NCBI RefSeq assembly: GCF_000497045.1
Contig: NW_015961954.1
Location: 1-64,000, forward strand
Reading direction: 5' to 3'
DNA from: Kalmanozyma brasiliensis GHG001
Lineage: Eukaryota > Basidiomycota > Ustilaginomycetes > Ustilaginales
Length of the DNA stretch: 64,000 nt
The stretch's first letter is position 1. The number at the start of each line of letters is the position of its first letter. A program made the position numbers and the translations under genes. Shown here piece after piece: positions 21,392 through 30,450 of this stretch. The notes beneath the pieces are model-generated. The model saw only the letters and a list, made by a program, of their open reading frames with translations, did not search any database and was not told the DNA's origin.

Positions 21392-23986
21392 TCAATCGGC
21401 CCATGCGCCCTGGATCGTCTTCATGCACTTGGCCCAGCGCAACAGCCTTCCGCCCTCTTCCGGCGCCACAATAGGAAGCAGCGTCAGATCGTTGCGAGCG
21501 CCTCCGCCTTCGAAGCTCATGCTGCCTCGATGCAGTTGCGAGTGGAACTTGGGCTTGGACAGGCGACGACTACGTTCGTAGGCCTCGATGCCGGCGTTGT
21601 CCGAGGCATTGATGCCTTGCGTGCGGTCCATGTACGGTGAGATGGACTCGTCGTCGAATGCATGGCCCAGCTCAATGTCGTCGTGCGCGATGGCTGCGGC
21701 TTCTTCCAGGTTCGATGCGGATGCTGATAGTCGACGCTCTCCTGACAGACGGGCGAGCTTGTCTTCAGCGTCGCACCAGAAGAGCTGCCAGCCGGTGCCC
21801 TTTGCGTCGGTGTCGATACGCACAAAGCCATTCGAGCGCTCATAGTACCACCGGTTGACCGGGTTGTTGGCCCGCGACTTCCAGACGAGATCTCGGCCCA
21901 TACCATAGCCGCCAAGCCCACCGTTGTCGTTGAGCGCGTCGAGCAAGCCTAGACCCTGCACTTCGTCACGCAGCGCACCCCACAGAAAGTCGACCGTGCC
22001 CGATCCTTGCAGCGAGGGAAGCACCGCAAACTTGTCCAGGTAGGCGATGGGCTCTACAGCATCGCGGTCGTCATCTGGCGCGTACTCCTTGGTGACGATA
22101 GCCGCACCCTGATAGTCGCCGGTCACAATGACAAAGTCGAGCGACTTGCGCAGCCGGTCGTAGTAGCCTTGCTGGTTGAGCTTGCGTCGAAACGAGGCTT
22201 CCAGCAGAGCCGCCATCTTGGCCAGATCGATCTTGTCAAAGTCCTGGATGACCTTGATGGGCAGACCCGGACGGACGATGGTGGGCGTGTGGCGGACATC
22301 CTGCTTGTTGGCGAGCAGGCGGTGCGGCAAGGAGGGACTGTGAGCTGCCTTGTTGGTGATGAGGTTGGCGATCAGAGATCGTGGAGAGCGATGCGTGACC
22401 AACACTCCGGACGAGGTCTGTGGCATGTACGAGAGACAGTCCGAGATGGCGTCGAGGTTGCGCAGTGCTGTAGGATGCGTTTGATCCCAGACGAAAGACT
22501 GCTTGATCTGGTGATACTCGGAGGCCAGGTTGATGGACAGATGCGGATCACCGCCACGGGCATGCGAGGGGATCCCGCCTTCACGGTTGATGACCATGAG
22601 CCGAAGAGGCATCATGTCGACTTCTCCGCCGGTCAAGGCGGCGAGTGGGTCGTTGCTGGCTGTTGAAGACGATGCTGAACCTTGCTCTGGCTCTTCCTGT
22701 TCCAATGACCGGTTAGCAGCTACTACCATGTCCCTGGTCAGCGCAACCATGACGTCGTCGGCTCGCACGCAGAGTGTCTCGAGCGTGCCATCCTTTTCGT
22801 TCTCAAAGAGCGCGTAGGGTGCCAAGACAGGGATCTGGCCGGATGCAAGGGCCGATCGGATCGAGGCGAGACTGTCGTCCGAGACAAGCGGTGGACGGAG
22901 ACGCTGCTCGCCGCTGCTTCCGTAGTGAACGGTCGGCGATGTAGACGAGGATCCGGCTACGACGGCGTCACCAGGCTGGGCTTCCCCCGATGTTTGCGTT
23001 TGCTGAAATTGGCGCACCTCGGCCTCTACCCGGGCAGCGGAGTGAGCATCAACCTTGACCACAGCCTGAGGGAAGGGTCGAGCCATGGCACCCTTACGGT
23101 TGAGGCTGTCGGTCAATCGCAGTGTCTCTGCCATGATTCGCTTGCGGAGGCGTTCCTGCTTCCGACCAAGCATACTCGAGCGACCATTCTCGGATGCCTT
23201 CTGCTTGCCCTTGGAGGACGCCGTCTGAGCAGAAGCTGGCGCCGGATGGGCAGCTAGCCAGTCGCCCATGCGTCGCTCTTCCACTTCGTCTTTGCCTGCC
23301 ACGAGTTGGCCGTCACGATCGATGTCGGCCGAGATCTCTGGCCAATCGTCCTGGTCGACGACGACTACACTGACGAGGCCGAGACGCTTGAGGTAGACGA
23401 GACCCTCTGCGATCGAGTCGAGCTGACGATCGGTGAAGGGACCCTGTACCTTGACGAGGGCAGTATGCGAGTCGGCCAGCGCGTCTGAAACGGGTGTGAC
23501 CTGTGGGATGGCCACAGTCGAGCTCTCTTGCGGGGTGACATGATGCGGTGCCGATCTGTGTTGTTCAGTGCGCGATGCAGCGTCTTGACTGGAGCGCTGC
23601 TTGTGTTCCTGGAGGATGTCGAGGATGGCCTTGGGAAGCTTCGGTGTAGCTTGATCGGGACGAATGGTTGCATGGGGATCAATCTCGAGGGATATTGAGT
23701 GTTGGGGATCCCAGGTGGTGGTGGAAGGGTTGTGCAGACTACCGGGGTGGGCGATGTTGTGCGGGATGGGGAACTCAGGGTGGCTGAGTGAGTGTGCTGC
23801 TGAGGACGAAGATGCGATGCTGTTGCTAGAGTCGGATGAAGCGGGGTGTTGGTGTGAAGGAGTTGTTGGTTTGCGTTGCGGTGGAGGCTTGCGAGGTGCA
23901 AAGCTGTTGAGATAGGTTTTCGAGTCTCGAAGCGATGGCTGCGCCTGGAGTATCTCCATGATCAAGTTCTGCATGCGTTTCGACAT
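21392..23986 (-). CDS. ARG2: N-acetylglutamate synthase, mitochondrial
   Basis: The frame from the first ATG (23986) encodes 864 residues without introns. The N-terminus (MSKRMQNLIMEILQ...TKTYLN-type repeat SKTYLNSFAPRK) matches the start of fungal NAGS proteins. A degenerate amino-acid-kinase-like part lies in the middle, and the C-terminal NAT domain carries KVIQDFDKIDLAKMAALLEASFRRKL, AYLDKFAVLPSLQGSGTVDFLW and WYYERSNGFVRI. The enzyme makes N-acetylglutamate from acetyl-CoA and glutamate, the first step of arginine synthesis. It has long Ser/Gln-rich linkers. The frame stays open upstream of the ATG to beyond 24211 with a strongly basic, Ser-rich sequence that looks like a mitochondrial leader, so the true N-terminus may lie upstream (see findings). 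Confidence 0.93.
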   Translation of the reverse strand: MSKRMQNLIMEILQAQPSLRDSKTYLNSFAPRKPPPQRKPTTPSHQHPASSDSSNSIASSSSAAHSLSHPEFPIPHNIAHPGSLHNPSTTTWDPQHSISLEIDPHATIRPDQATPKLPKAILDILQEHKQRSSQDAASRTEQHRSAPHHVTPQESSTVAIPQVTPVSDALADSHTALVKVQGPFTDRQLDSIAEGLVYLKRLGLVSVVVVDQDDWPEISADIDRDGQLVAGKDEVEERRMGDWLAAHPAPASAQTASSKGKQKASENGRSSMLGRKQERLRKRIMAETLRLTDSLNRKGAMARPFPQAVVKVDAHSAARVEAEVRQFQQTQTSGEAQPGDAVVAGSSSTSPTVHYGSSGEQRLRPPLVSDDSLASIRSALASGQIPVLAPYALFENEKDGTLETLCVRADDVMVALTRDMVVAANRSLEQEEPEQGSASSSTASNDPLAALTGGEVDMMPLRLMVINREGGIPSHARGGDPHLSINLASEYHQIKQSFVWDQTHPTALRNLDAISDCLSYMPQTSSGVLVTHRSPRSLIANLITNKAAHSPSLPHRLLANKQDVRHTPTIVRPGLPIKVIQDFDKIDLAKMAALLEASFRRKLNQQGYYDRLRKSLDFVIVTGDYQGAAIVTKEYAPDDDRDAVEPIAYLDKFAVLPSLQGSGTVDFLWGALRDEVQGLGLLDALNDNGGLGGYGMGRDLVWKSRANNPVNRWYYERSNGFVRIDTDAKGTGWQLFWCDAEDKLARLSGERRLSASASNLEEAAAIAHDDIELGHAFDDESISPYMDRTQGINASDNAGIEAYERSRRLSKPKFHSQLHRGSMSFEGGGARNDLTLLPIVAPEEGGRLLRWAKCMKTIQGAWAD

Positions 23987-24441
23987 GGTGACGAGCACAG
24001 CAGAGTGGGGTGATATCAAAAGCGTGGGAAAGGCGGTGTCAGCAAGTCGGAATGTCCTACGATCTGCTTGGCTCCTGCCTGCACAAGCTCGGATGCGCCG
24101 ACCAGCCAAGTGTGCAGGTTTACGATAGCACGTCACAAGCCATCGACGGTCCAAGGTGCTCAGACGCGGTGGTGATGGAGAGGAACGACGAGGCAACAAT
24201 GAGCGAGCCAAGACAAAGGCTTCGGAAGAATTTGGAATCTGCTGCCGGCTCTCTTGTCTTATCGTCTTTTTTTATCTCGCGGACTCTGTGACTCGCAAAG
24301 CGAGAAGCATCAACAGCATCATCATCTCCATCATGAGCACCAGCCATCGCCTTTGTTCTCTCTGCGTGGCCCGACATGAGATCCAAATTTTGAATTTTGC
24401 TGCTGAAATCTGGCCTTGAACCCTGATCTGCTGATCCCTCA
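23987..24441. promoter_or_regulatory. NAGS upstream region with open basic leader
   Basis: These 455 bases separate the NAGS ATG from the next minus-strand stop codon. The first 225 bases upstream (to 24211) are open in the NAGS frame and encode an Arg/Ser-rich peptide without ATG. Confidence 0.45.
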
Positions 24442-24924
24442 TTAGATCCCCCGACACGAACGGAGATCAAAGAGGAGGCTCTTGACGAGCTGTCCAAGAT
24501 CGAGTAAAGCCGAACCCATCTTAGCGCCTTCCTTGCCGACGGTCGCTCCGAGCATGTCTTGGATCAAAGCTTGACTCTGACATCAGAGTCTTCGCCCATT
24601 TCGACCTGTCGCTTTCCGCATCGGACTCGCTCTCCACTCCGGCGCGAAACACAAACTCACCTTGTGCATTAGCCGCTCCACTTCGTAAGCCGATGCTCGA
24701 CTCGTGCTGAACCGAGACGTTTGCTGCTGCGTCTTGTGATTGAAGGGCGGAGCGCTGACTGTGGGTCGACCGTCGTCGCGATGCAGATCGAAAAGATGCC
24801 CTTCGTTCTCGTACAGGTCTGAGTAGAAGCTTCGAGCTGGTCCAAGGTGCTGGATGCGACTCGGTCCGGCTTCCAGCCAATGCTGCAAGGGCACCGAGGG
24901 TCGTTTACATGGTCTGACAAGCAT
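24442..24924 (-). CDS. Small probable mitochondrial protein, unknown function
   Basis: Two exons in transcript order: 24924-24661 and 24576-24442, with an 84-nt intron (GTGAGT...CAG), giving 132 residues. I do not recognise a family. The first 35 residues are basic and free of acids until DLYENEG, with an ARSFYS word that resembles a matrix-protease site, so import into mitochondria is likely. The second exon encodes a helix-like stretch, SQALIQDMLGATVGKEGAKM, then LLDLGQLVKSLLFDL. Without splicing the frame would end at 24521 with a Arg-rich tail that looks non-coding. A TATATATG word lies at 25056-25063 on the minus strand, about 130 bases upstream. Confidence that a gene exists is moderate, that the intron is right somewhat lower. 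Confidence 0.55.
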
Positions 24925-25055
24925 ATTGCTATGGGTCTTGCCTGTTGATGCTGCAGGTAAGTGCAAATGGCGCTTTGTTGATGAAGATGGGGAGGCGGCG
25001 AGATGAAGAAGGGGAGATTTCAGCTGCGACAAGTCTGTGCCGGCGCCGTCTTGAT

Positions 25056-25063
25056 CATATATA
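25056..25063 (-). promoter_or_regulatory. Putative TATA box
   Basis: The minus strand reads TATATATG here, 132 bases before the ATG of the small mitochondrial-type protein. The spacing places transcription start near 25030, which favours the ATG at 24924 over the upstream TTG codon. Confidence 0.35.
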
Positions 25064-25821
25064 CGTCTAGCACTTGATGCTCATCAAGAGCCAGTGAGTG
25101 AACACCGTCGGTCAGAGAGACACGCTGCTGTCTAAGATCCGCGTCACACCTAAGACCCTGACAGCTCGGAGCGCTCTCTCAGACAGCATCGAGCAATCCT
25201 AGGCCCGAGCCGCGCCCTAAGCCTTGCTCGCGTACTCTGCTCGCCGCAGGACTGCCGCCCTGGACCCTTGTTGACGTTGCAGCTTGCTTTGTGAGGCGAT
25301 ATACTCGATGCAGACTCGCTTCTAGAAGCATCATCAGGGTTCGGCACTCGCTTCACGTAGCTCAGTCGAGGCAGCACCCCGCTGGTCCGTCCTGTCCCAT
25401 GACCTGCTTTCAACAGCCTCGAGATCTGCAGTAGGCTCGGTCAGGAGACGAGCCATTGGCGTGCAGATGGAATGCGGGTTCGCAACGAAAAGCACAAGTC
25501 TACTGTTATGGAACGAGGGTTTGGGTCCAGGGTTGACTATCGACGGACGAGGTTCAGGGTTCGAGGTGTCGAGCGCCATTTTTGGCGGATGAGCTAGTGC
25601 AGATGCTAGGGTGTAACACGCTTCGTCGAAAATTCAAATTTACTTCGGATGTCAGGTCGCTTCATCAGCTGTCCGGCAACGCCGGCGAATTCCCCGGGCC
25701 GCCCGCTGCAGTCGGACCCTTCTCCTCCGCAATCAAGCAGTGCTCAGACCATCATCTTCACGTCATCAACCATCTGTCCTAGACCTCCAAATCGCCCACC
25801 ACCATCGCAAACGACAGCACC
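25064..25821. other. Divergent intergenic region
   Basis: The 758-base stretch leads to the asparaginase ATG. An 81-codon minus-strand frame with a true ATG (25579) and scattered GGGTT words near 25507-25562 are present but carry no support as gene or telomere repeat. Confidence 0.4.
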
Positions 25822-27069
25822 ATGAAGGGCAACACTCGTCAAGCCCCGCACGACATGGAAAAGGGCCCACACATCGTCGCACTGGCAATCCACGGCGGAG
25901 CAGGAGGAACCACCACCCCCGACCTCCCCGCCGACCTCGTAGCCGCCTACCGCAACCGTCTTCGCACCATCCTCGTCAACACTTACCATCAGGGCCGCAC
26001 ATCCTCACTCGATGCGGTATGTCACGCCGTCTCTCAGCTCGAAGATACACCTTTGTTCAACGCAGGCAAAGGTGCGGTGTTTGACCTCGCAGGCCGCACA
26101 GTGTGCGAGAGTTCGTTGATGACCACCCAGCCTGGGTTCCATTCTAGGAATGTTGCTGTGACGGGCGTGAGGCGGACCAAGAGTCCGATTCTGCTGTGTA
26201 GAGCCCTGCTCGAGAACAATGAGCAGCTGGGCGGGCATGTGTTCTACTCCGGAAGGGCGGCAGAGGAGGTGGGGTGGAAGCATGGCACTGAACGTGTCAG
26301 CAAGCGGTACTACTTTACCAAGCGCAGATGGGTCGAGCACAAGAAGGGAATCGAGACGATGAAGCTTACCGAGCTAGCCCGCGAAGCAGACATTTCCGAT
26401 GAAGAAGACGAGGTGGAAGCAACAAAGGCGAATCCACCCGCGTACTCGACATCACCTCTTCCAACGAGCACCAAGGCCGACCACGAAGACCTCGCGATCT
26501 TTGACAGGTACGCACACTTAACCGACTTCCTCCCGCAAGGCACGGTCGGTGCCGTCGCTTTGGACTCGCACGGTCATCTTTCGGTAGCCACCTCGACCGG
26601 CGGCAAGACCAACAAGTTCCCCGGTCGCATTGGCGATACTCCTTCTGTTGGGTCCGGGTTTTGGGCCGAGTCCTGGTCCGCAACTGCTAGCAAGCGACGA
26701 ACTTTGCTTGTCCGTCTCATGCGCTCCATCTTTCCACGTAGCTCAAGCTCCAAATCCACCTCGGACGCAGGGCTAGCAATCTCAGGCACGGGCGACGGCG
26801 ACTTTTTCCTCCGCGCCAACTTCGCCTCGTCCATCGCGCACAGGATCAAATACGGCAGCGCTCCGACGGGCGAAGCTATCAAGTCGGCCATCGATGAGCT
26901 GGCGGACATGTTTGGGAGCAAAAAGGGCGTAGGAGGTGCGATTATTCTTGACAAGCAGGGGAACGCCTACTTCCCGCTTGCGGCAAGCACTATGAACCGA
27001 GGGCTTATTTCGGAGGCTACAGAATTCCTGCCGAGGGTGGCAATTTTCGATGATGAGAAGATGGAGTAA
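25822..27069 (+). CDS. Ntn hydrolase, isoaspartyl peptidase / L-asparaginase type
   Basis: A 415-residue intronless protein. The N-terminal IHGGAGG strand, the pre-cleavage region VCHAVSQLEDTPLFNAGKGAVF, and the autoproteolysis site GTVGAVALD with nucleophile Thr241 (codon at 26542) identify the type 2 asparaginase fold; STGGKTNKFPGRIGDTP follows the nucleophile as in active enzymes. It is made as a precursor and self-cleaves between Gly240 and Thr241 into two chains. The reaction is hydrolysis of asparagine or isoaspartyl peptides. Two low-complexity inserts make it longer than the usual 310-330 residues: one of about 40 residues before the cleavage site (acidic, Ser-rich) and one near residues 290-315. 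No signal peptide is seen, so it should be cytosolic. Confidence 0.92.
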   Translation: MKGNTRQAPHDMEKGPHIVALAIHGGAGGTTTPDLPADLVAAYRNRLRTILVNTYHQGRTSSLDAVCHAVSQLEDTPLFNAGKGAVFDLAGRTVCESSLMTTQPGFHSRNVAVTGVRRTKSPILLCRALLENNEQLGGHVFYSGRAAEEVGWKHGTERVSKRYYFTKRRWVEHKKGIETMKLTELAREADISDEEDEVEATKANPPAYSTSPLPTSTKADHEDLAIFDRYAHLTDFLPQGTVGAVALDSHGHLSVATSTGGKTNKFPGRIGDTPSVGSGFWAESWSATASKRRTLLVRLMRSIFPRSSSSKSTSDAGLAISGTGDGDFFLRANFASSIAHRIKYGSAPTGEAIKSAIDELADMFGSKKGVGGAIILDKQGNAYFPLAASTMNRGLISEATEFLPRVAIFDDEKME

Positions 27070-27293
27070 AAGGGCGTTATACAAATACAATCTACTAGAC
27101 GTGTTTCATGTTGGACCTTGCACAGGTGGGGAGTGTCGCGAATCAGACTTCGCACGTCGAAGGAGGGGAAGGAAATGCATTTGGGGGGCGTTGAGAAGTG
27201 TGGTGTGGAGCTGTGGTAGGTGTAAGGAAAGAGGGTGAGAGGCTCGAGCAATCGATACAGGGCAGAATTGCAGGAAACGGACTAAAGACGAAG

Positions 27294-29753
27294 CTAGTGC
27301 TGCTGCTGCTGCAGTTTCTGCGCCTGCACCTGCTTCCTCCTCTGCTCCTCCTGCTCGCGCTTGCGCTTCTTCTCCTCCTCGATCTGCTGGTCTTGGGCCG
27401 CCTTTTGCTGCCATTGCTGCTGCTGCTGCTCATTGACGGACTGTTGTTGGGGCAGGTTCTGGGCTTTCTGCTGCTGCTTCTTCTTCTTTTTAGCGTCAGA
27501 AGTGGCCTTTTTAGCCGCGTCATCACCCGTCTTTGCGCCACCATCGCCTCCGCCGGCGGTAGCAGCATTAGCGCCGTTAGACCCGCCACCAGCCGCACTA
27601 CCACCCAGCCCGACCTTGTCCGCCACCTCGCCCGTCGGCAGCGCCCCACCCAACCCCTCGCCCACCACATCCTTCAGCACCTGCCCAGCGCTCGCCGTGC
27701 TCGGTACCGGTTTCGCATTCTCATACACGTTCGGCTGGCAATCTCTTCCGAGCTGACCCTTGCATTGACCACACACGGCCTTGTCACTTGGCGCGAAGGC
27801 TCGTCCTGGCGTGGCCTCGTGCAGGCTCGTCTGGGCGACGTTCTTGAACACGTTTCCTTCGATGAGCACGCTCACGCCGGGACCCATATCGAATGAGTGA
27901 CCGGTAGAGGTGTCGAAAAGGGTGTTGACAACGTGCCACACCGAGTCGCCGCCGGCGTTCATCGGGTTGGCGATCCTTGGTGAACGACCGGAACACTGCT
28001 TGAACAGGTTACCGCTGAACGTGACTCGATCGGACTTGCCATAGCCCAGCACGGTCCAGTAGTGACTCCCATCGCAGGTGGCAGAGTACTGCGTGCGACA
28101 GTCGAAGAAGCAATTGCTGATGGTGACTCTACCGGCGGATTCGTAGCCCGTCACGATAAACTGACGACCGATGTCGGCGAACGTCAACTTGTCGATCCAC
28201 ACCAGATCGGAATCGTACAGGATCACGCCATCGCCACCCCAGATGGCAGCAGCGTTGATGTCCGAGATGCGAAAGTTGTGCAGGATGACGTTTTTCTTGT
28301 GGGCAATGCGAAGACCTTTACCCCGAATCGCAGCGTTGGGCGTGATACCAATGACGGTTTTGGACGAGCCAACCTGGATAGGATTGACACCCGCCTTGTC
28401 GTACGTAACCGGATGCGAGGGCTTGTCCTTGCACCAACCCTGACCGTTGTTGATCGCGAGCTGACCGCGAGCACCGCACTTGAGGAAGGAGTCGGTGGCG
28501 CAGCCGGCACAGTTGGTGCAGACGCCTTCCGAACGGGTGTAGTCGTAGACTTTGTCCAGGTGGATGACGCGGGGTTGGGCGTCGGTGAGGAGGGAGGTGA
28601 GCTCATGAATGTCTTTCGGGACGATTGGTGAAACAGAGCCGCCACCGGTGACAGAGGAGGCAAAGCCGTGCGGCTGCGTCGAGATGGCAGAGGAGACGGT
28701 GTGGACAGAGCCGGAGCCGGCAGCGCCGCTGACGGGGGCTCGGGGCATGTTCTTGGTGTAGTCCGCACCTAGGTCCGAAGGTGTGAACGGGTTGGCCGAG
28801 CGCCTGCCGTGCTCGTGATTGACCGAAACTCGACCGTGCGAGCTGAGAGAGCGTCTCGTGTGTCCCGTCTTCTCGGTTACGTTGTGCCTCTTGTCGGCCC
28901 ACGGGTCCTTCAAGTGTGTGCCGAAGGTCGGGTGATACACCTTCATGTCGTCAGGAATGCCATCACCGTCCTTGTCCTGTTCGGGGCTAAGCGAACGTTG
29001 CTGGAGAGGAAGCGTGCTGAGCGACTCCTTGAGCTTGTCGGCCTCGCTCAGCGACGGCTCACCAGCGGTCATGGTGCCGGGGTTCTGATAGCATCCCGTC
29101 GGACTGACCATCTCCCACACCTTCTTGTCGCCCTGCGTGATCGCCACGTGTCGCACGTACAGCTCGTTGAGCACAGTACCGACGTCTGCTTCCGCGAAGT
29201 TCTTCGTCTTGAGCCAGTGAGTGTAGCACCTCTCTTCCTCGTCCGTCACCGAAGGGGCGCCGAGCTTGGTCGCCGCTGCAGGACCGAGGATGCTCGGGTC
29301 GATATCGCTCTGCTTCTCCGACAAAGATTTGCCTTTGAGCGTCTCGCGGTTCCACTCTTTCTCCGCCATGTCCTTCATGCTGCCTCCCTTGCCTTCGTCG
29401 TGCGAGACAGTGAGCTCACGGTCGAGGTCGACGAGCATGACATAGACGAGATTTTGGATGGTGCCCGCGGAAAGACGTTTGCGCTGCACCAGCTCGAGCA
29501 GGTTCGACCGGTCGATCGAGTCGAGCTTGACCAGACGTCCCTCGTCCGGGCTGCAGTTGACATAGCGAATGCCGTTGCGGAAACAGATTTCGTCCGTGTC
29601 CGGCTTGTAGTAGGTGGGGAGGATGGGCTTGCCGAGAGTGATCAGATCGGACTCACGGATTGAGATGGCGTGAGCGGTGAGGGTGAACAGGAGAGTGGAG
29701 AGGAAGAGGCAAAGGGGCGGTCCAAAGGACCAGCCGGTGTTGAGACGTCGCAT
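27294..29753 (-). CDS. Secreted pectin/pectate lyase family 1 protein, multi-part
   Basis: An intronless 819-residue protein. Residues 1-30 form a signal peptide ending LTAHA. Residues 30-390 are an N-terminal region of unknown fold with a calcium-loop-like motif DKDGDGIPDD at about 259-268 and a Ser-rich stretch. The parallel beta-helix covers about 395-690: GVNPIQVGSSKTVIGI, VILHNFRISDINAAAIWGGDGVI, WIDKLTFADIGRQ and the active-site RSPRIANP (about 593). Cys are frequent (SEGVCTNCAGCATDSFLKCG), as expected outside the cell. The last 70 residues are a Lys/Gln-rich coiled-coil-like tail. It probably cleaves pectin by beta-elimination or binds it; the catalytic Arg of RSPR is kept. Usual PL1 enzymes have 350-400 residues, so both added parts are unusual. 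Confidence 0.88.
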   Translation of the reverse strand: MRRLNTGWSFGPPLCLFLSTLLFTLTAHAISIRESDLITLGKPILPTYYKPDTDEICFRNGIRYVNCSPDEGRLVKLDSIDRSNLLELVQRKRLSAGTIQNLVYVMLVDLDRELTVSHDEGKGGSMKDMAEKEWNRETLKGKSLSEKQSDIDPSILGPAAATKLGAPSVTDEEERCYTHWLKTKNFAEADVGTVLNELYVRHVAITQGDKKVWEMVSPTGCYQNPGTMTAGEPSLSEADKLKESLSTLPLQQRSLSPEQDKDGDGIPDDMKVYHPTFGTHLKDPWADKRHNVTEKTGHTRRSLSSHGRVSVNHEHGRRSANPFTPSDLGADYTKNMPRAPVSGAAGSGSVHTVSSAISTQPHGFASSVTGGGSVSPIVPKDIHELTSLLTDAQPRVIHLDKVYDYTRSEGVCTNCAGCATDSFLKCGARGQLAINNGQGWCKDKPSHPVTYDKAGVNPIQVGSSKTVIGITPNAAIRGKGLRIAHKKNVILHNFRISDINAAAIWGGDGVILYDSDLVWIDKLTFADIGRQFIVTGYESAGRVTISNCFFDCRTQYSATCDGSHYWTVLGYGKSDRVTFSGNLFKQCSGRSPRIANPMNAGGDSVWHVVNTLFDTSTGHSFDMGPGVSVLIEGNVFKNVAQTSLHEATPGRAFAPSDKAVCGQCKGQLGRDCQPNVYENAKPVPSTASAGQVLKDVVGEGLGGALPTGEVADKVGLGGSAAGGGSNGANAATAGGGDGGAKTGDDAAKKATSDAKKKKKQQQKAQNLPQQQSVNEQQQQQWQQKAAQDQQIEEEKKRKREQEEQRRKQVQAQKLQQQQH

Positions 29754-30450
29754 CTCAGAAGCGAACGGATAAATGGATGAAGAAAGGAGAGAAGTGGACC
29801 GCTACCAGAGCGTGAAGTTGGCAAAGAGAATGGGACGAGGGCTTCTGAGCGAAGAGAAGGTGAGGAAGTGAGGAAAGGGGAAGAGACGAAGACAGGGGGC
29901 CGAGCCTTATGTAGCACGAGCAAGAGACTTGCAAGCAGCTGGGTTACCGGATCTGCATTCAACATAGTGGGTTTTCGGTCAGATCCAGTGGAATTGAGAT
30001 GAAGGCTGCCGTGCCCCTGTTTGTTCTCCTCCTGTCATGTCAACAATAGCTAGGCCGTCGAATAAAGCTCTGTCGAAGACGATGCTTCTGTCGCATCACA
30101 CTCGGTCTTGATCGTCTCAACGCCTGCCAAAGTAGTGCGACACTTCGGCCAGAAACATCGTTGTAGCACCGCAAACGCTCCAACTCAGCTAGTCCATAGT
30201 CACGGGAGATGACGATCTGTGATCGCCTTCATTTGGCGGTGCGGCGTTCTCAAGCGCCGTCTCTTGGTGGGTCTCACAGCGCCCTGGTCAAGAATCGGTG
30301 TCGCATGCACCCCTGAAGGCTTCATGTCTGCACGAATCGCAGACGATCGTACCCACCGTTGATCTCAGCCACTCCTACCTCATCTCACACAAAACACACA
30401 GGTCTCTTTCTGAGACGACGCTTCAATGCATCATGCTTGCATTGTTGTGC
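29754..30450. other. Intergenic, lyase promoter and unknown gene 3' flank
   Basis: This gap of 697 bases holds the lyase's upstream region. No other gene, RNA or repeat is supported. Confidence 0.45.

Noticed and set aside
25358..25370. tRNA A-box-like word TAGCTCAGTCGAG
   Set aside because: No matching B-box at a usable distance and no acceptor-stem pairing could be drawn; the nearest B-box-like word is about 200 bases away.
25507..25562. Scattered GGGTT words resembling telomere repeat
   Set aside because: Only three to four copies, not in tandem and with irregular spacing.
25334..25579. 81-codon minus-strand frame with true ATG
   Set aside because: Low-complexity start and no similarity recognised; it lies in a promoter region between divergent genes.
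27297..27480. CTG/CAG triplet runs as a microsatellite
   Set aside because: They are part of the coding sequence for the Gln-rich tail of the lyase and are interrupted by other codons.
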